Origin: Nocardia sp. NBC_01503
GTDB taxonomy: Bacteria > Actinomycetota > Actinomycetes > Mycobacteriales > Mycobacteriaceae
DNA: 64,000 bases
NCBI RefSeq assembly: GCF_036327755.1
Contig: NZ_CP109596.1
Span: forward strand, 2,108,001 to 2,172,000
Direction: 5' to 3'
Made by a program: the position numbers and the translations under genes. Under the pieces are notes generated by a model. The model searched no databases, was not told the origin of the DNA, and saw only the letters and a program-made list of their open reading frames with translations. Positions within the stretch are counted from its first letter, which is position 1. The number at the start of each line of letters is the position of its first letter. This document shows, piece by piece, positions 15,521-24,206 of this stretch.

Positions 15521-16642
15521 GTGGCCGGCAACGACGCCGGTGCGAACGCGGTGCGTGGCAACGACGCTGCGCACCGCAACGCATCCGGCAACACACAGAA
15601 TCCGACAGAGACGGACCTTCAGACCGGCGCCGAGGCTGGCCACCCCAGCGCGGACGGCGACAGCCGCGCGCACCATCACGCGTTCGCGGATCTCCCCCGC
15701 GACATAACGGCCGACCGATTCGACATCACCGTCGCCGAGGCGTCGCCGGTGTCGCCTGCCCGTCGCGGTATGCGACACCGCGTGCACGGCAGGCCGCACC
15801 CGACGAGCGGCCGGGCGGTCGCCTGGCTCGGCTTCGGATTCGGCGCAGTCCTGTCGGTACTGGCGAATTGGCTCTACACCTGGCTGCCCCGCGACAGCCA
15901 TGCGACGGGTGAACACCCCAGTGTCGCACCGCAACTCGGCTCCGCTGTGTGGCCGTTGGTACTCATGCTCTCGGTCGAAGTCCTGCTGCGAGTGCGATGG
16001 CTACCCGGTATCTGGTGGAAGCTGGCTCGCTACATCGGCATCGGTACCGTCGCCCTGGGGTCCGCGGTTATCAGCTACGGGCACGTCTATCACGTCCTGC
16101 TGTCCTGGGGCTATGACGCGGTCGGAGCACACGTCGGGCCGCTCGCTATCGACGGCTTCATGGTTATCTGCGGATTCGCGTTACTGTCCGAATCCACTCC
16201 ACAGCCCGAGAACGCCATATCGCAAGAAGTCGGGAAGAGCAATGGGCACAAGACATTTCCCGCCCAATTGATGAGCATCGCCAGGGGCGACACCGTTACC
16301 CACATCTGCGACGTCGCACCGGACACAGGCGACACCGAAGGCGACACCGATAGTCCGACACCCGACATGGATGCGACCTTATGCGACGCCAACCCAGATC
16401 TGGACCGCGACAACCGCATTCGTGCCATGTACCGGAGCGTGCCCTCCACTCGTGAGGTCGGCGCGGCGTTCGGTCTGCATCACTCGACCGTCGCCCGCAT
16501 CGTCGCGCAGGGCGACAGCAGCGACACCGAAGGCGACGGTGCGACGCCGCTGCGCCTCATCACCGCGACAGATGAACCCGACAACGTCAGCAAACCCAAA
16601 GCATCTGCGCTACTGACTGATTCGAAAGAGGAGAAACCGTGA
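15521..16642 (+). CDS. DUF2637-type membrane protein with C-terminal HTH
   Basis: A 373-residue protein. A polar ~95-residue N-terminus is followed by four membrane segments (VAWLGFGFGAVLSVLANWLY; AVWPLVLMLSVEVLLRV; IGIGTVALGSAVISYGHVYH; HVGPLAIDGFMVICGFALL). The SYGHVYHVLLSWGYDA...GPLAIDGFMV pattern is that of DUF2637 proteins, found with spread (Spd) and transfer genes of Streptomyces elements. The C-terminus has an HTH (STREVGAAFGLHHSTVARIV). Start GTG 15521, 3 bases after the previous stop. Probably acts in intramycelial spread or regulation (inference). It overlaps the next gene by 4 bases. Confidence 0.75.
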   Translation: MAGNDAGANAVRGNDAAHRNASGNTQNPTETDLQTGAEAGHPSADGDSRAHHHAFADLPRDITADRFDITVAEASPVSPARRGMRHRVHGRPHPTSGRAVAWLGFGFGAVLSVLANWLYTWLPRDSHATGEHPSVAPQLGSAVWPLVLMLSVEVLLRVRWLPGIWWKLARYIGIGTVALGSAVISYGHVYHVLLSWGYDAVGAHVGPLAIDGFMVICGFALLSESTPQPENAISQEVGKSNGHKTFPAQLMSIARGDTVTHICDVAPDTGDTEGDTDSPTPDMDATLCDANPDLDRDNRIRAMYRSVPSTREVGAAFGLHHSTVARIVAQGDSSDTEGDGATPLRLITATDEPDNVSKPKASALLTDSKEEKP

Positions 16643-16869
16643 GCACCCCCGTCGACAGCGGCCCCGTACAGGTCCGCCGCTGGGTCAACACCAAGGACGC
16701 GGCGGCGCATATCCGCCGGCACCCAGAAGTGTTGCGCCGCTGGCACCGCCAGCGTGCGGAACATCCGTGGCTGCCGATGCCGCGCCGGGTCGGCAAGAAC
16801 CTGCTGTGGGATCTAGACGAACTGGATGCCGCAATCGACGCCCAGCTCGATCTCCGAGAAGGCCGGTAG
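16639..16869 (+). CDS. Excisionase-like HTH protein (Xis)
   Basis: A 76-residue protein: WVNTKDAAAHIRRHPEVLRR begins the HTH, and PRRVGKNLLWDLDELDAAID is the wing typical of AlpA/Xis proteins. It lies 2 bases before the integrase start and overlaps the upstream gene by 4 bases, the classic xis-int order. It is expected to bind the attachment-site arms and promote excision with the integrase. Start GTG 16639 follows AAAGAGGAGAAAC. Confidence 0.8.
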   Translation: MSTPVDSGPVQVRRWVNTKDAAAHIRRHPEVLRRWHRQRAEHPWLPMPRRVGKNLLWDLDELDAAIDAQLDLREGR

Positions 16870-16871
16870 TC

Positions 16872-18191
16872 GTGCCGCGGGGCCGGCCGCCGCGGCCGAT
16901 CGGAGTGCCGGGCGCTGTAATGCTCACTGAGCTCGCGCCCGGCCACTTCGCAGCGCGCGTGCTGGTCCGCGATGGTTCTGGAAAGCGGCGCGATATCACC
17001 CGGGTGTCCCCGCTGAAGTTGGATTCGCTCGGTCGAAAAATACCCGACCGCAACGGCTCTCGTGCTTCCGATGCCGTGCTGGCCGCTGCCCGCGAGATCC
17101 GTATCGCAGTCCAGGGCGAGTTGACCGACTCGATCACGGTCCGCAAGCTGTGGGAGCTCTACCGCAACCACTTGGTCGCGCTGGAACGCGCTGCCAACAC
17201 CCTCGAACGCTATGACGATGTCGCCGCCGCCTTCAACAAGGCGTTCGGGTCGCTCCGTCTGTACGAGGTCAGCACCGCCGCGGCAGAGAAGTTTCTGGTT
17301 GAGGTCGGACAGACCCAGGGTCCGGGGTCAATGGACACCGCCAGGTCTGTGTTGTCGGGCATGTTCAAGTACGCGGTCCGGAAGACGCCGCTCACCGTGA
17401 ACCCCGTCCGAGAAGTCGAGCTGCCCGAGAACCTCGAGCCCAAAGGCCGGACCGGCGGTGCCCGCGATATCACCGTCGCCGAGCTCCGGTTTATTGTCAC
17501 CGCGGTCCGAACATCGATCCTCCCGTGCCCACGCAAGCTCATGAAGCAGGAGCTCGAGCGCGCGAAGCCGATCAAGTCCTACACCCCGCCGACCGTCGCC
17601 GAATTCTGCGAAGCCGCGGATCTCACCGACTGGGTCACCCTGCTCTCTGGCACCGGCCTGCGCCGGAGTCAGATCCTCGCTCTTTTGTGGTCCGATATCG
17701 ACCTCGAAGGCAAAACCCTGCGGACGAGCGGAAAAGTGGTGAGGATCACCGGAATTGGACTGGTCCGTCAAGAGATCGAGAACGACCCGAAGAACCGCAA
17801 AGGCCGAATTGCTTTGCCGGACTTCACCATCGTGATGCTGAAAAATCGGAAGGCCATGCTGGAGTCGCGAAAGCGAACCCACCCGCCGACCAAGACGCCA
17901 GAGTACGACCTGGTCTTCCCATCCGAGAACTGGACGCTCCGTGACCCGGGCAATGTCCAACACCAGTGGCAGCGCGTGCGCGATGCGCTCGGCATCCCCG
18001 AGGACATCACCGCCCACAGCTTCCGCGGCGCCGTCGCCACCATCCTGGACGACGCCGGCCTGTCGGCCCGAATCACCGCCGACGTCCTCGGCCACGCCGA
18101 CCCGTCGATGACCCAGCGGCGCTATATGGCCCGCGGCCGAGTCCACCCCACAGCAGCCGATGCGCTGCACCGAGCCGTAAGCGACGATTGA
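16872..18191 (+). CDS. Tyrosine-family site-specific integrase
   Basis: A 439-residue recombinase. An N-terminal arm/core-binding part (VRKLWELYRNHLVALERAAN) precedes the catalytic domain, with the conserved residues visible: Arg in LLSGTGLRRSQILALLW, H-x-x-R in ITAHSFRGAVATIL, the LGHADPSMTQ segment and the nucleophile Tyr in RRYMARGR. It integrates the element at the 3' end of tRNA-Thr, 81 bases beyond its stop. Start GTG 16872 is chosen: it lies 2 bases after the xis stop and gives the compact basic N-terminus usual for these integrases. Frame upstream of it overlaps xis and is not plausible. Confidence 0.9.
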   Translation: MPRGRPPRPIGVPGAVMLTELAPGHFAARVLVRDGSGKRRDITRVSPLKLDSLGRKIPDRNGSRASDAVLAAAREIRIAVQGELTDSITVRKLWELYRNHLVALERAANTLERYDDVAAAFNKAFGSLRLYEVSTAAAEKFLVEVGQTQGPGSMDTARSVLSGMFKYAVRKTPLTVNPVREVELPENLEPKGRTGGARDITVAELRFIVTAVRTSILPCPRKLMKQELERAKPIKSYTPPTVAEFCEAADLTDWVTLLSGTGLRRSQILALLWSDIDLEGKTLRTSGKVVRITGIGLVRQEIENDPKNRKGRIALPDFTIVMLKNRKAMLESRKRTHPPTKTPEYDLVFPSENWTLRDPGNVQHQWQRVRDALGIPEDITAHSFRGAVATILDDAGLSARITADVLGHADPSMTQRRYMARGRVHPTAADALHRAVSDD

Positions 18192-18234
18192 ATTTGTTGG
18201 GACATAGGTGGGATTCGTACCCCGAAACGACAAA

Positions 18235-18261
18235 GGTGGAGAGCGTGAGATGCTCTCCACC
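18235..18261. terminator. 10-bp hairpin between int and tRNA-Thr
   Basis: Perfect GGTGGAGAGC / GCTCTCCACC arms with a 7-base loop. On the minus strand it is followed by TTTGTCGTTT, so it can end tRNA-Thr transcription; on the plus strand TGGTTGTTT follows, so it may also end the integrase operon. Confidence 0.65.
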
Positions 18262-18269
18262 TGGTTGTT

Positions 18270-18312
18270 TGGAGCCGCCTGGGGGAATCGAACCCCCGAC
18301 CTTTTCATTACG
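18270..18312. other. Inferred right attachment site (att) in the tRNA-Thr 3' half
   Basis: The integrase gene ends beside this point and elements of this type recombine in the 3' half of a tRNA gene. The exact core cannot be set because no second copy was found in the window. The limits given are the tRNA 3' end to the anticodon stem. Confidence 0.4.
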
Positions 18313-18345
18313 AGTGAAGCGCTCTACCGACTGAGCTAAGGCGGC
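18273..18345 (-). tRNA. tRNA-Thr (anticodon CGU)
   Basis: The minus strand folds as a full cloverleaf: acceptor GCCGCCT/AGGCGGC, D-arm with GCTCAGTCGGTAGAGC, anticodon arm CTTCA-CTCGTAA-TGAAG (anticodon CGT) and T-arm GGGGGTTCGATTCCCCC. Discriminator base is U, and CCA is encoded directly after it (18272-18270). The 3' end faces the integrase, so it is the likely integration target and is kept intact by the element. Confidence 0.95.
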
Positions 18346-18407
18346 GTGCCTTCCGGCGAGGCGAGTCTATCTGTTGAGGGGCGGATCGCGAAAATCGGTG
18401 GTGCGGC

Positions 18408-19625
18408 TCACGTGGAACGGGCTGCTATCAGGCCCGCGACCATGGCGGCCACCGCGAAGCGGGGCTTCACATTGGTGTCCAGGGCGGCGCGGCAGTCCAG
18501 GACCGCCTGGATGGAGAGCAGCAGGCCCTCGGGGCGGATATCGGTCGCGAGTTCGCGGATCTGGTCGGCCATATCCGGATGGGTAAGGGTGACACCGGTT
18601 TTCGCGGTGGCATTCGCGGCGCCGAAGCGGACGGCGAGAGCATCGCGGTAGAGCCCGGCCACATCGATGAGGGCGCGATCGAGAGCGTCGCGGCCGGTAC
18701 GGGTGGCGCGGGATTTCTGGCGCTTCTCCAGATCCTTGAGCGCGCCCGCCGAACCACGGGTGGCCGAGGCCGCGCCCTTACCGGTGCCGCCCGCGCCGAG
18801 CGCGGTCGCCAGGGCGTCGCGCTCCTTCTCATCGCGGGTCGCGCTGACCTGCTTGGCCTCATCGTCGGCGGACTTCACCAATTCGTCGGCGGCGGTGTAG
18901 GCGACGCCGGGGCGGGCGGTCGCCGCCACCAGGGCCAGGGCCCGCTTACGGCGAGTGCGGGCCTCATCGTCGGTGGCCAGTCGGCGGGCGCGACCGACAT
19001 GACCGCCGCTGACCGAGGCGGCCCAATCGGCCTGTTCGGGCGCGAGACCGTCACGGTCGCGCAGCACCTTGGCGATCGAATCGACCGACGGCGTCGCCAA
19101 ATGCACGTGACGACAGCGCGAGCGCAGCGTGATCGAGATATCCTCCGGATCCACCGAAGGGGCGCAGAGCAGGAAGACGGTGCGGGCGGGTGGTTCCTCC
19201 ACCACCTTGAGCAGGACGTTTCCGGCGGCCTCGGTCAGGCGATCGGCATCCTCGACCACCACGACCTGCCAGCGTCCGGTACTCGGCCGCCGCGAAGCCA
19301 CCTGCACGATCTCGCGCATCTCCTTGGTGCCGATACTCAAACCCTCCGGCACCACACGCCGCACATCGCCATGCGTCCCCGCCATCGTGGTGGTGCAGGC
19401 GTGGCACCTCCCGCACCCCACCGCACCCGGATCGGTGCACTGCAGCGCCGCCGCGAAACACAGCGCCGCCACCGAGCGACCCGAACCGGGCGGACCGGTG
19501 AACAGCCACGAATGCGTCATGGCCGATGCCGAAACGACCGCCCCGCCCCGCGCCGCCTCGGCCGCGACCCGCAGCTCGGACTCGACCGCATCCTGTCCCA
19601 CCAGCCGATCGAAGACACCCGCCAC
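18408..19625 (-). CDS. holB: DNA polymerase III subunit delta'
   Basis: A 405-residue clamp-loader subunit. SWLFTGPPGSGRSVAALCFA contains the nucleotide-binding loop, with Arg replacing the usual Lys as in many delta' subunits. The zinc module is CTDPGAVGCGRCHACTTTM. VVVEDADRLTEAAGNVLLKV corresponds to the Walker B/sensor region, and SRCRHVHLATPS to the SRC motif. Start GTG 19625 (VAGVFDRLVGQDAVESEL) matches the usual N-terminus of the family; frame upstream is divergent-promoter sequence. Matches the position of Rv3644c in M. tuberculosis. The stop is 63 bases from the tRNA-Thr 5' end. Confidence 0.92.
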   Translation of the reverse strand: MAGVFDRLVGQDAVESELRVAAEAARGGAVVSASAMTHSWLFTGPPGSGRSVAALCFAAALQCTDPGAVGCGRCHACTTTMAGTHGDVRRVVPEGLSIGTKEMREIVQVASRRPSTGRWQVVVVEDADRLTEAAGNVLLKVVEEPPARTVFLLCAPSVDPEDISITLRSRCRHVHLATPSVDSIAKVLRDRDGLAPEQADWAASVSGGHVGRARRLATDDEARTRRKRALALVAATARPGVAYTAADELVKSADDEAKQVSATRDEKERDALATALGAGGTGKGAASATRGSAGALKDLEKRQKSRATRTGRDALDRALIDVAGLYRDALAVRFGAANATAKTGVTLTHPDMADQIRELATDIRPEGLLLSIQAVLDCRAALDTNVKPRFAVAAMVAGLIAARST

Positions 19626-19719
19626 GGGAGTACACCCTAATCGCCGCCACCGACAGATCGGATTCGACCCGGTGCGAATCCGATATTCCCATCGCAGGGA
19701 GGCACTTACCATCACGATC

Positions 19720-20430
19720 GTGAAACGCCTCATGACCTTGGTCGCTGTAGCCCTTTGCCTGGCCGCCGGCACCGGCACGGCCTCGGCCGATGTCTATGAC
19801 AACTACGCCCAATTGCGAGCCGCTCAGCGCGAAGGAGTCGACTATCTCATCACCAGGTACGAACCCGCGAGCTCCGATCCGGCCATCGCGCACATAGCAA
19901 TTCACGGCGGCAGGATCGAAGCCGGCACCTCGCCGCTCGCGCTCTACGCAGCGGAGAAGTCACACACCACCGGCTATACGTTTCAAGCCATCAAATCCGA
20001 GAACAACACCGCGCTGCACATTACCGCCACCCACTTCGACGAGCCCAACGCCCGGCGCATCGTCGGCAACAGCTACTACACCGTGTCCTGGCACGGGAAG
20101 GAGGGCAATACTCCGATCACCTATCTCGGCGGTGGCGACAACGACATCTCGGCGCAGGTGGGAACGGCCCTGAAACACGCCGGGTTCGTCGTCGAGGACG
20201 CTCCCGAACGCATCGACGGCGACTCTCCGCGCAATATCGCCAATCTCAACAAGCGCGGAGAAGGAGTGCAACTGGAGCTGACTACAGCCCAACGCAGGGC
20301 TTTTTTCGACGGCGGAAACCTGGACCTCGACTGGACGCGCAACCGATCCCACTGGACTCCGGCGTTCTACCGCTATGTGAACGCGGTCCTCTCCGTGTAC
20401 GAAAGGGTCCCGGTCCCGTCCAACGGCTGA
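19720..20430 (+). CDS. Secreted poly-gamma-glutamate hydrolase-family protein
   Basis: A 236-residue protein with a signal peptide (MKRLMTLVAVALCLAAGTGT, cleavage after TASA). The mature part shows the zinc-peptidase pattern of poly-gamma-glutamate hydrolases (PF05908-type): IAIHGGRIEAGTSPLALYAA (H-G-G-x-x-E) and ALHITATHFDEPNA. The family, partly of phage origin, cleaves gamma-glutamyl bonds. Start GTG 19720 gives the shortest signal peptide with charged N-region; the GGGAGG at 19697-19702 is rather far, and ATG 19732 is an alternative. It stands alone between holB and a DinB gene, and is not part of the M. tuberculosis synteny. Confidence 0.8.
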   Translation: MKRLMTLVAVALCLAAGTGTASADVYDNYAQLRAAQREGVDYLITRYEPASSDPAIAHIAIHGGRIEAGTSPLALYAAEKSHTTGYTFQAIKSENNTALHITATHFDEPNARRIVGNSYYTVSWHGKEGNTPITYLGGGDNDISAQVGTALKHAGFVVEDAPERIDGDSPRNIANLNKRGEGVQLELTTAQRRAFFDGGNLDLDWTRNRSHWTPAFYRYVNAVLSVYERVPVPSNG

Positions 20431-20483
20431 CCCGATCCTGTTGCGCGCCTTCGGTTCACACGTTGCCACAGGTGTGAACCGGT

Positions 20484-20990
20484 TCAGACCGCACGCTGGT
20501 ACGTGGTGTTCGCACCGTCGAGCGCCTCGCGAATGATGTCCGCGTGCCCGGAGTGCTGCGAGATCTCGCGCAGAATGTGCAGCACGATGTACCGCACCGT
20601 CAGCCACTGCCGCTCGGGCGCCCACGGCGCGGTCGGCGTCGGCACCGAATCCTCCAGATTGGGTAGTTCCCGAATCACCTTGGCGGTCTGCTCGGCGACC
20701 GCCTCCCACTCGGCGAGCAGACCCGCGACGGTCTCGTCCGGATCCATCCGATACTCGGAATCCATTCCGGAGACATCGAATTCGGAGTTCGGGTCCCGCT
20801 CGACCAGAATCGTCGTCCAATGCCGCTCGGTATTGATGATGTGGTGCAGCAGACCGCCGAGCGTCAGTTCACTGACCGTACTGCGCTGCCGCGCCTGATC
20901 ATCCTCGATACCCCGCAGGGTGATTCGGAACAGCTCGCGCTGACTCGCCAGTACGGTGATCAACTCTTCGCGCTCGTGGTCGACTGTCAT
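20484..20990 (-). CDS. DinB-family metal-binding protein
   Basis: A 168-residue four-helix-bundle protein. LTLGGLLHHIINTERHWTTI supplies the first metal-ligand His, and YIVLHILREISQHSGHADII the H-x3-H pair at the end of the third/fourth helices, typical of DinB/DUF664 proteins. In actinomycetes these are often mycothiol-dependent transferases or damage-related enzymes; the substrate is not evident. Ends 81 bases before the topA stop on the same strand. Confidence 0.88.
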   Translation of the reverse strand: MTVDHEREELITVLASQRELFRITLRGIEDDQARQRSTVSELTLGGLLHHIINTERHWTTILVERDPNSEFDVSGMDSEYRMDPDETVAGLLAEWEAVAEQTAKVIRELPNLEDSVPTPTAPWAPERQWLTVRYIVLHILREISQHSGHADIIREALDGANTTYQRAV

Positions 20991-21070
20991 CGAATGCCCT
21001 TCCGCCGGTGCGTGTTCGAATCACACGCTACGTCAGGGCACCGACAGGAAACAGCTGATCGGGGCGTTGA

Positions 21071-24016
21071 TCAGGACTTGGACGCGGCAGCTTTCTTGGC
21101 AGCCGCAGCCTTCTTGGTGGTCACCCCGTCGGCGGTCTTGGCCGCGGCCTTCTTCGCCGCCGCCTTCTTGACCACCGTCGTCTTGGAGGCGACCGCCTTC
21201 TTCGCGGCGGTCTTCTTCGCCGCCGCCTTCTTGGCCGGAGCCTTCTTCGCCGCGGTCTTCTTGGCCGCCTTCTTCACCGGCCCGCGCGCCCGCCGATCCG
21301 CCAGCAGCTCCGAGGCGCGCGCATCGGTGATGGACTCCACCTCATCGCCCTTGCGCAGACTGGCATTGGTCTCACCATCGGTGACATACGGTCCGAACCG
21401 GCCGTCCTTGATCACCATCGGCTTCTCCGACACCGGATCCACACCCAGCTCACGCAGCGGCGGCGCACTCGCGGACTGTCCACCGCGCCGCTTGGGCTCG
21501 GCGTAGATCTTGAGCGCCTCCTCCAGCGTGACGGTGAAGATCTGATCCTCACCCGTCAGCGACCGGGAATCGGTGCCCTTCTTCAGATACGGCCCGTAGC
21601 GCCCGTTCTGCGCGGTGATCTCCGCATTCGATTCGGGATCCACACCGACCACGCGCGGCAGCGACAGCAGCTTGAGCGCGTCATCGAGCGTAATGCTCTC
21701 CAAATCCATGGATTTGAACAGCGAACCGGTGCGCGGCTTGGGCGCTTCCGCCTTCTTCGCGCCCTTCTTGGGCTCGGCGTCCTCCGGCGGCGCGGGCAGC
21801 ACCTCGGTCACGTACGGACCGAAACGTCCTTCCTTGGCGACGATTTCGTGCCCACTCTCGGGATCCACACCGAGTGAGCGGCCCTCCTGCGGTGTCGAGA
21901 ACAGCTTCTCGGCGACCTCCGGGGTCAGCTCGTCCGGCGGCAGATCATCGGGCAGGTTCGCCCGCTGCGAGATCGAATCCCCTTCCGGGTCATCGGGATT
22001 GACGATCATGCGCTCCAGGTACGGCCCGAACTTGCCGACCCGCACCACCACATCTCGACCCTCTTCATCGGCGAAGAGTTTGATCGAATTGACCTCGCGC
22101 GCATCGATTCCGTCGAGTCGCTCGCCGACCATCTTCTTCAGGCCGCCCTCACGGGCCACCGAACCCTCGGCGCCGTGATCGCCACCGAAGTAGAAGGAGG
22201 ACAACCAGTTTCCGCGCTGCTCGCGCCCACCGGCGATGGCGTCGAGATCGTCCTCCATGGCCGCGGTGAAGTCGAAGTCCACCAGCCGCCCGAAGTGCGA
22301 CTCCAACAACCCGACCACCGCGAACGCCACCCACGACGGCACCAGCGCGCTACCGCGCTTGTACACATAGCCGCGATCGAGAATCGTCTTGATGATCGAC
22401 GCGTAGGTGGAAGGCCGCCCGATGCCGAGCTCTTCCAGGGTCTTGATCAGCGAGGCTTCGGTGAAACGCGCGGGCGGATTGGTGGTGTGCCCATCGGGCA
22501 GCAGCTCCACCGCCGTCACGCCCTGACCCTCGGTCAGCGCGGGCAGTCGCGATTCGGCGTCATCGGACTGGCCGCCCGCCTCCTCGTCGACGCTCTCCAC
22601 ATACGCCTTGAGGAAGCCCGCGAACGTGATCGTGCGACCGGACGAGGAGAACACGCACTCCTCACCGGTATTCGCCACACCGGTGATGCGCACCGTCATG
22701 GTGGTACCGCGCGCGTCCTGCATCTGCGAGGCCACCGTGCGCTGCCAGATCAGCTCGTAGAGCCGGAATTCGTCATTGTCGACCCGCGAATGGATCTGCC
22801 CGGGCGTGATGAACACATCACCGGAGGGGCGGATCGCCTCGTGTGCCTCCTGCGCGTTCTTCACCTTGCGGGTGTACTGCCGCGGCGTCGGGCTCACATA
22901 CTCCGCGCCGTACAGCTGCGTCGCCTGCGCCCGCGCGGCCTGAATCGCGGTGTCCGACAACGTGGTCGAGTCGGTACGCATATAGGTGATGTAGCCGTTT
23001 TCGTACAGCCGCTGCGCCACCCGCATGGTGCGCTCGGAGGTGAAGCGCAGCTTGCGCGCCGCCTCCTGCTGCAGCGTCGAGGTCATGAACGGCGCGTACG
23101 GCTTTCGCGTATACGGCTTCGACTCCACCGAGGTGACCGTCAGATCAACCCCGTGCAGTGACTCCGCCAACCGCTGCGCGTAACCGGCATCGATCACCGT
23201 CACACCGGACGACTTCAGCTGACCGTCGGAGCCGAAGTCACGACCGGTCGCCACCCGCGCACCGTCGACGGTCACCAGACGCGAACCGAAGACCCGCGGA
23301 TTACCCTCACCCTGATCGCCCGCGTCCAGCTTGGCCGCGATATCCCAGTACTCGGCCGAGCGGAACGCCATGCGCTCCCGCTCACGCTGCACGATGACGC
23401 GCGTCGCCACCGACTGCACGCGGCCCGCCGACAACCGCGGCATGACCTTCTTCCACAGCACCGGCGAGACTTCGTATCCGTACAACCGGTCGAGAATGCG
23501 CCGGGTCTCCTGCGCGTCGACCAAATCCTTGTCGAGCTCGCGCGTGTCGGCGGCCGCCGCGAGGATGGCGGGCTCGGTGATCTCATGGAAAACCATGCGC
23601 CGGACCGGCACCTTGGGCTTCAGAGTCTCGAGCAGATGCCACGCGATGGCCTCGCCCTCGCGGTCGGGGTCGGTGGCGAGATAGAGCTCGTCGGCGTCGG
23701 CCAGCAGGCTCTTGAGCTCCGCGACCTTGGCCTTCTTATCCGGGCTGACCACATAGATGGCCTCGAAGTCATTGTCGACATCGACACCCAGGCGCGCCCA
23801 CTGCATGCCCTTGTATTTGGCCGGAACATCCGCCGCGCCTCTCGGCAGGTCGCGAATATGACCCACCGAGGCCTCCACGACATAGCCGCGCCCCAGGTAG
23901 GGAGCGATTTTGCGGGCCTTGGTCGGCGACTCGACGATCACGAGACGACGCAGGGGGCGGCCCTGGTCGGGCGCTGCCTTGGAGTTCGGCGATGCACCGC
24001 GGTCTCGTGTTGCCAC
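21071..24016 (-). CDS. topA: DNA topoisomerase I
   Basis: A 981-residue type IA topoisomerase that relaxes negative supercoils. The TOPRIM domain begins LVIVESPTKARKIAPYLGRG and includes LYLATDPDREGEAIAWHLLE. The active-site tyrosine lies in NGYITYMRTDSTTLSD. The C-terminal half has repeated G-R-F/Y-G-P-Y-V modules (VAKEGRFGPYVTEV, ITAQNGRYGPYLKK, VIKDGRFGPYVTDG). The extreme C-terminus is a Lys/Ala-rich tail (KKTAAKKAPAKKAAAKK), common in actinobacterial TopA and likely DNA-binding. Start GTG 24016 (VATRDRGASPNSKA) is chosen; an in-frame ATG further up (24067) has no better ribosome site. Confidence 0.95.
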   Translation of the reverse strand: MATRDRGASPNSKAAPDQGRPLRRLVIVESPTKARKIAPYLGRGYVVEASVGHIRDLPRGAADVPAKYKGMQWARLGVDVDNDFEAIYVVSPDKKAKVAELKSLLADADELYLATDPDREGEAIAWHLLETLKPKVPVRRMVFHEITEPAILAAAADTRELDKDLVDAQETRRILDRLYGYEVSPVLWKKVMPRLSAGRVQSVATRVIVQRERERMAFRSAEYWDIAAKLDAGDQGEGNPRVFGSRLVTVDGARVATGRDFGSDGQLKSSGVTVIDAGYAQRLAESLHGVDLTVTSVESKPYTRKPYAPFMTSTLQQEAARKLRFTSERTMRVAQRLYENGYITYMRTDSTTLSDTAIQAARAQATQLYGAEYVSPTPRQYTRKVKNAQEAHEAIRPSGDVFITPGQIHSRVDNDEFRLYELIWQRTVASQMQDARGTTMTVRITGVANTGEECVFSSSGRTITFAGFLKAYVESVDEEAGGQSDDAESRLPALTEGQGVTAVELLPDGHTTNPPARFTEASLIKTLEELGIGRPSTYASIIKTILDRGYVYKRGSALVPSWVAFAVVGLLESHFGRLVDFDFTAAMEDDLDAIAGGREQRGNWLSSFYFGGDHGAEGSVAREGGLKKMVGERLDGIDAREVNSIKLFADEEGRDVVVRVGKFGPYLERMIVNPDDPEGDSISQRANLPDDLPPDELTPEVAEKLFSTPQEGRSLGVDPESGHEIVAKEGRFGPYVTEVLPAPPEDAEPKKGAKKAEAPKPRTGSLFKSMDLESITLDDALKLLSLPRVVGVDPESNAEITAQNGRYGPYLKKGTDSRSLTGEDQIFTVTLEEALKIYAEPKRRGGQSASAPPLRELGVDPVSEKPMVIKDGRFGPYVTDGETNASLRKGDEVESITDARASELLADRRARGPVKKAAKKTAAKKAPAKKAAAKKTAAKKAVASKTTVVKKAAAKKAAAKTADGVTTKKAAAAKKAAASKS

Positions 24017-24206
24017 CGGCGAACACACCTTTCCTGTCGATCCGCGCGGCGCTAGCTGTGCGCGCATTACGCGGCTGGGGCAAGCGGCTGCGACTACTGA
24101 TTATCGCTGCCAGCAACGTTTATACCGTGTTCAGAGGCTCAGCCTCGGTCGCAGCGACGATATGGCCCCGGGTTGTGATCGAGTGTAGTGGGTCCAGATA
24201 TGGGTC

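Larger units (their letters stand above)
2886..18272. mobile_element. Integrative conjugative-type element at tRNA-Thr (left limit uncertain)
   Basis: A continuous rightward operon carries excisionase-like HTH proteins, a VirD4/FtsK-like DNA translocase, a TOPRIM primase, a DUF2637/Spd-like protein and a tyrosine integrase whose stop is 81 bases from the 3' end of tRNA-Thr. This is the layout of actinomycete integrative and conjugative elements. The right junction is at the tRNA 3' end. No repeat of the tRNA end is visible to the left, so the left junction is unknown and may be beyond base 1. The start given here is the XRE regulator, taken as the first gene likely to belong. Confidence 0.7.

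Noticed and set aside
16767..16871. Upstream extension of the integrase frame to 16767
   Set aside because: It would overlap the xis gene by about 100 bases, has no ribosome site and encodes atypical sequence; GTG 16872 fits the xis-int junction.
18211..18226. Stretch resembling a tRNA T-arm (minus strand GGGGTACGAATCCC) between int and tRNA-Thr, considered as a second tRNA or duplicated att core
   Set aside because: It lacks the acceptor and anticodon arms and does not match the tRNA-Thr T-arm closely enough (GGGGGTTCGATTCCCCC).
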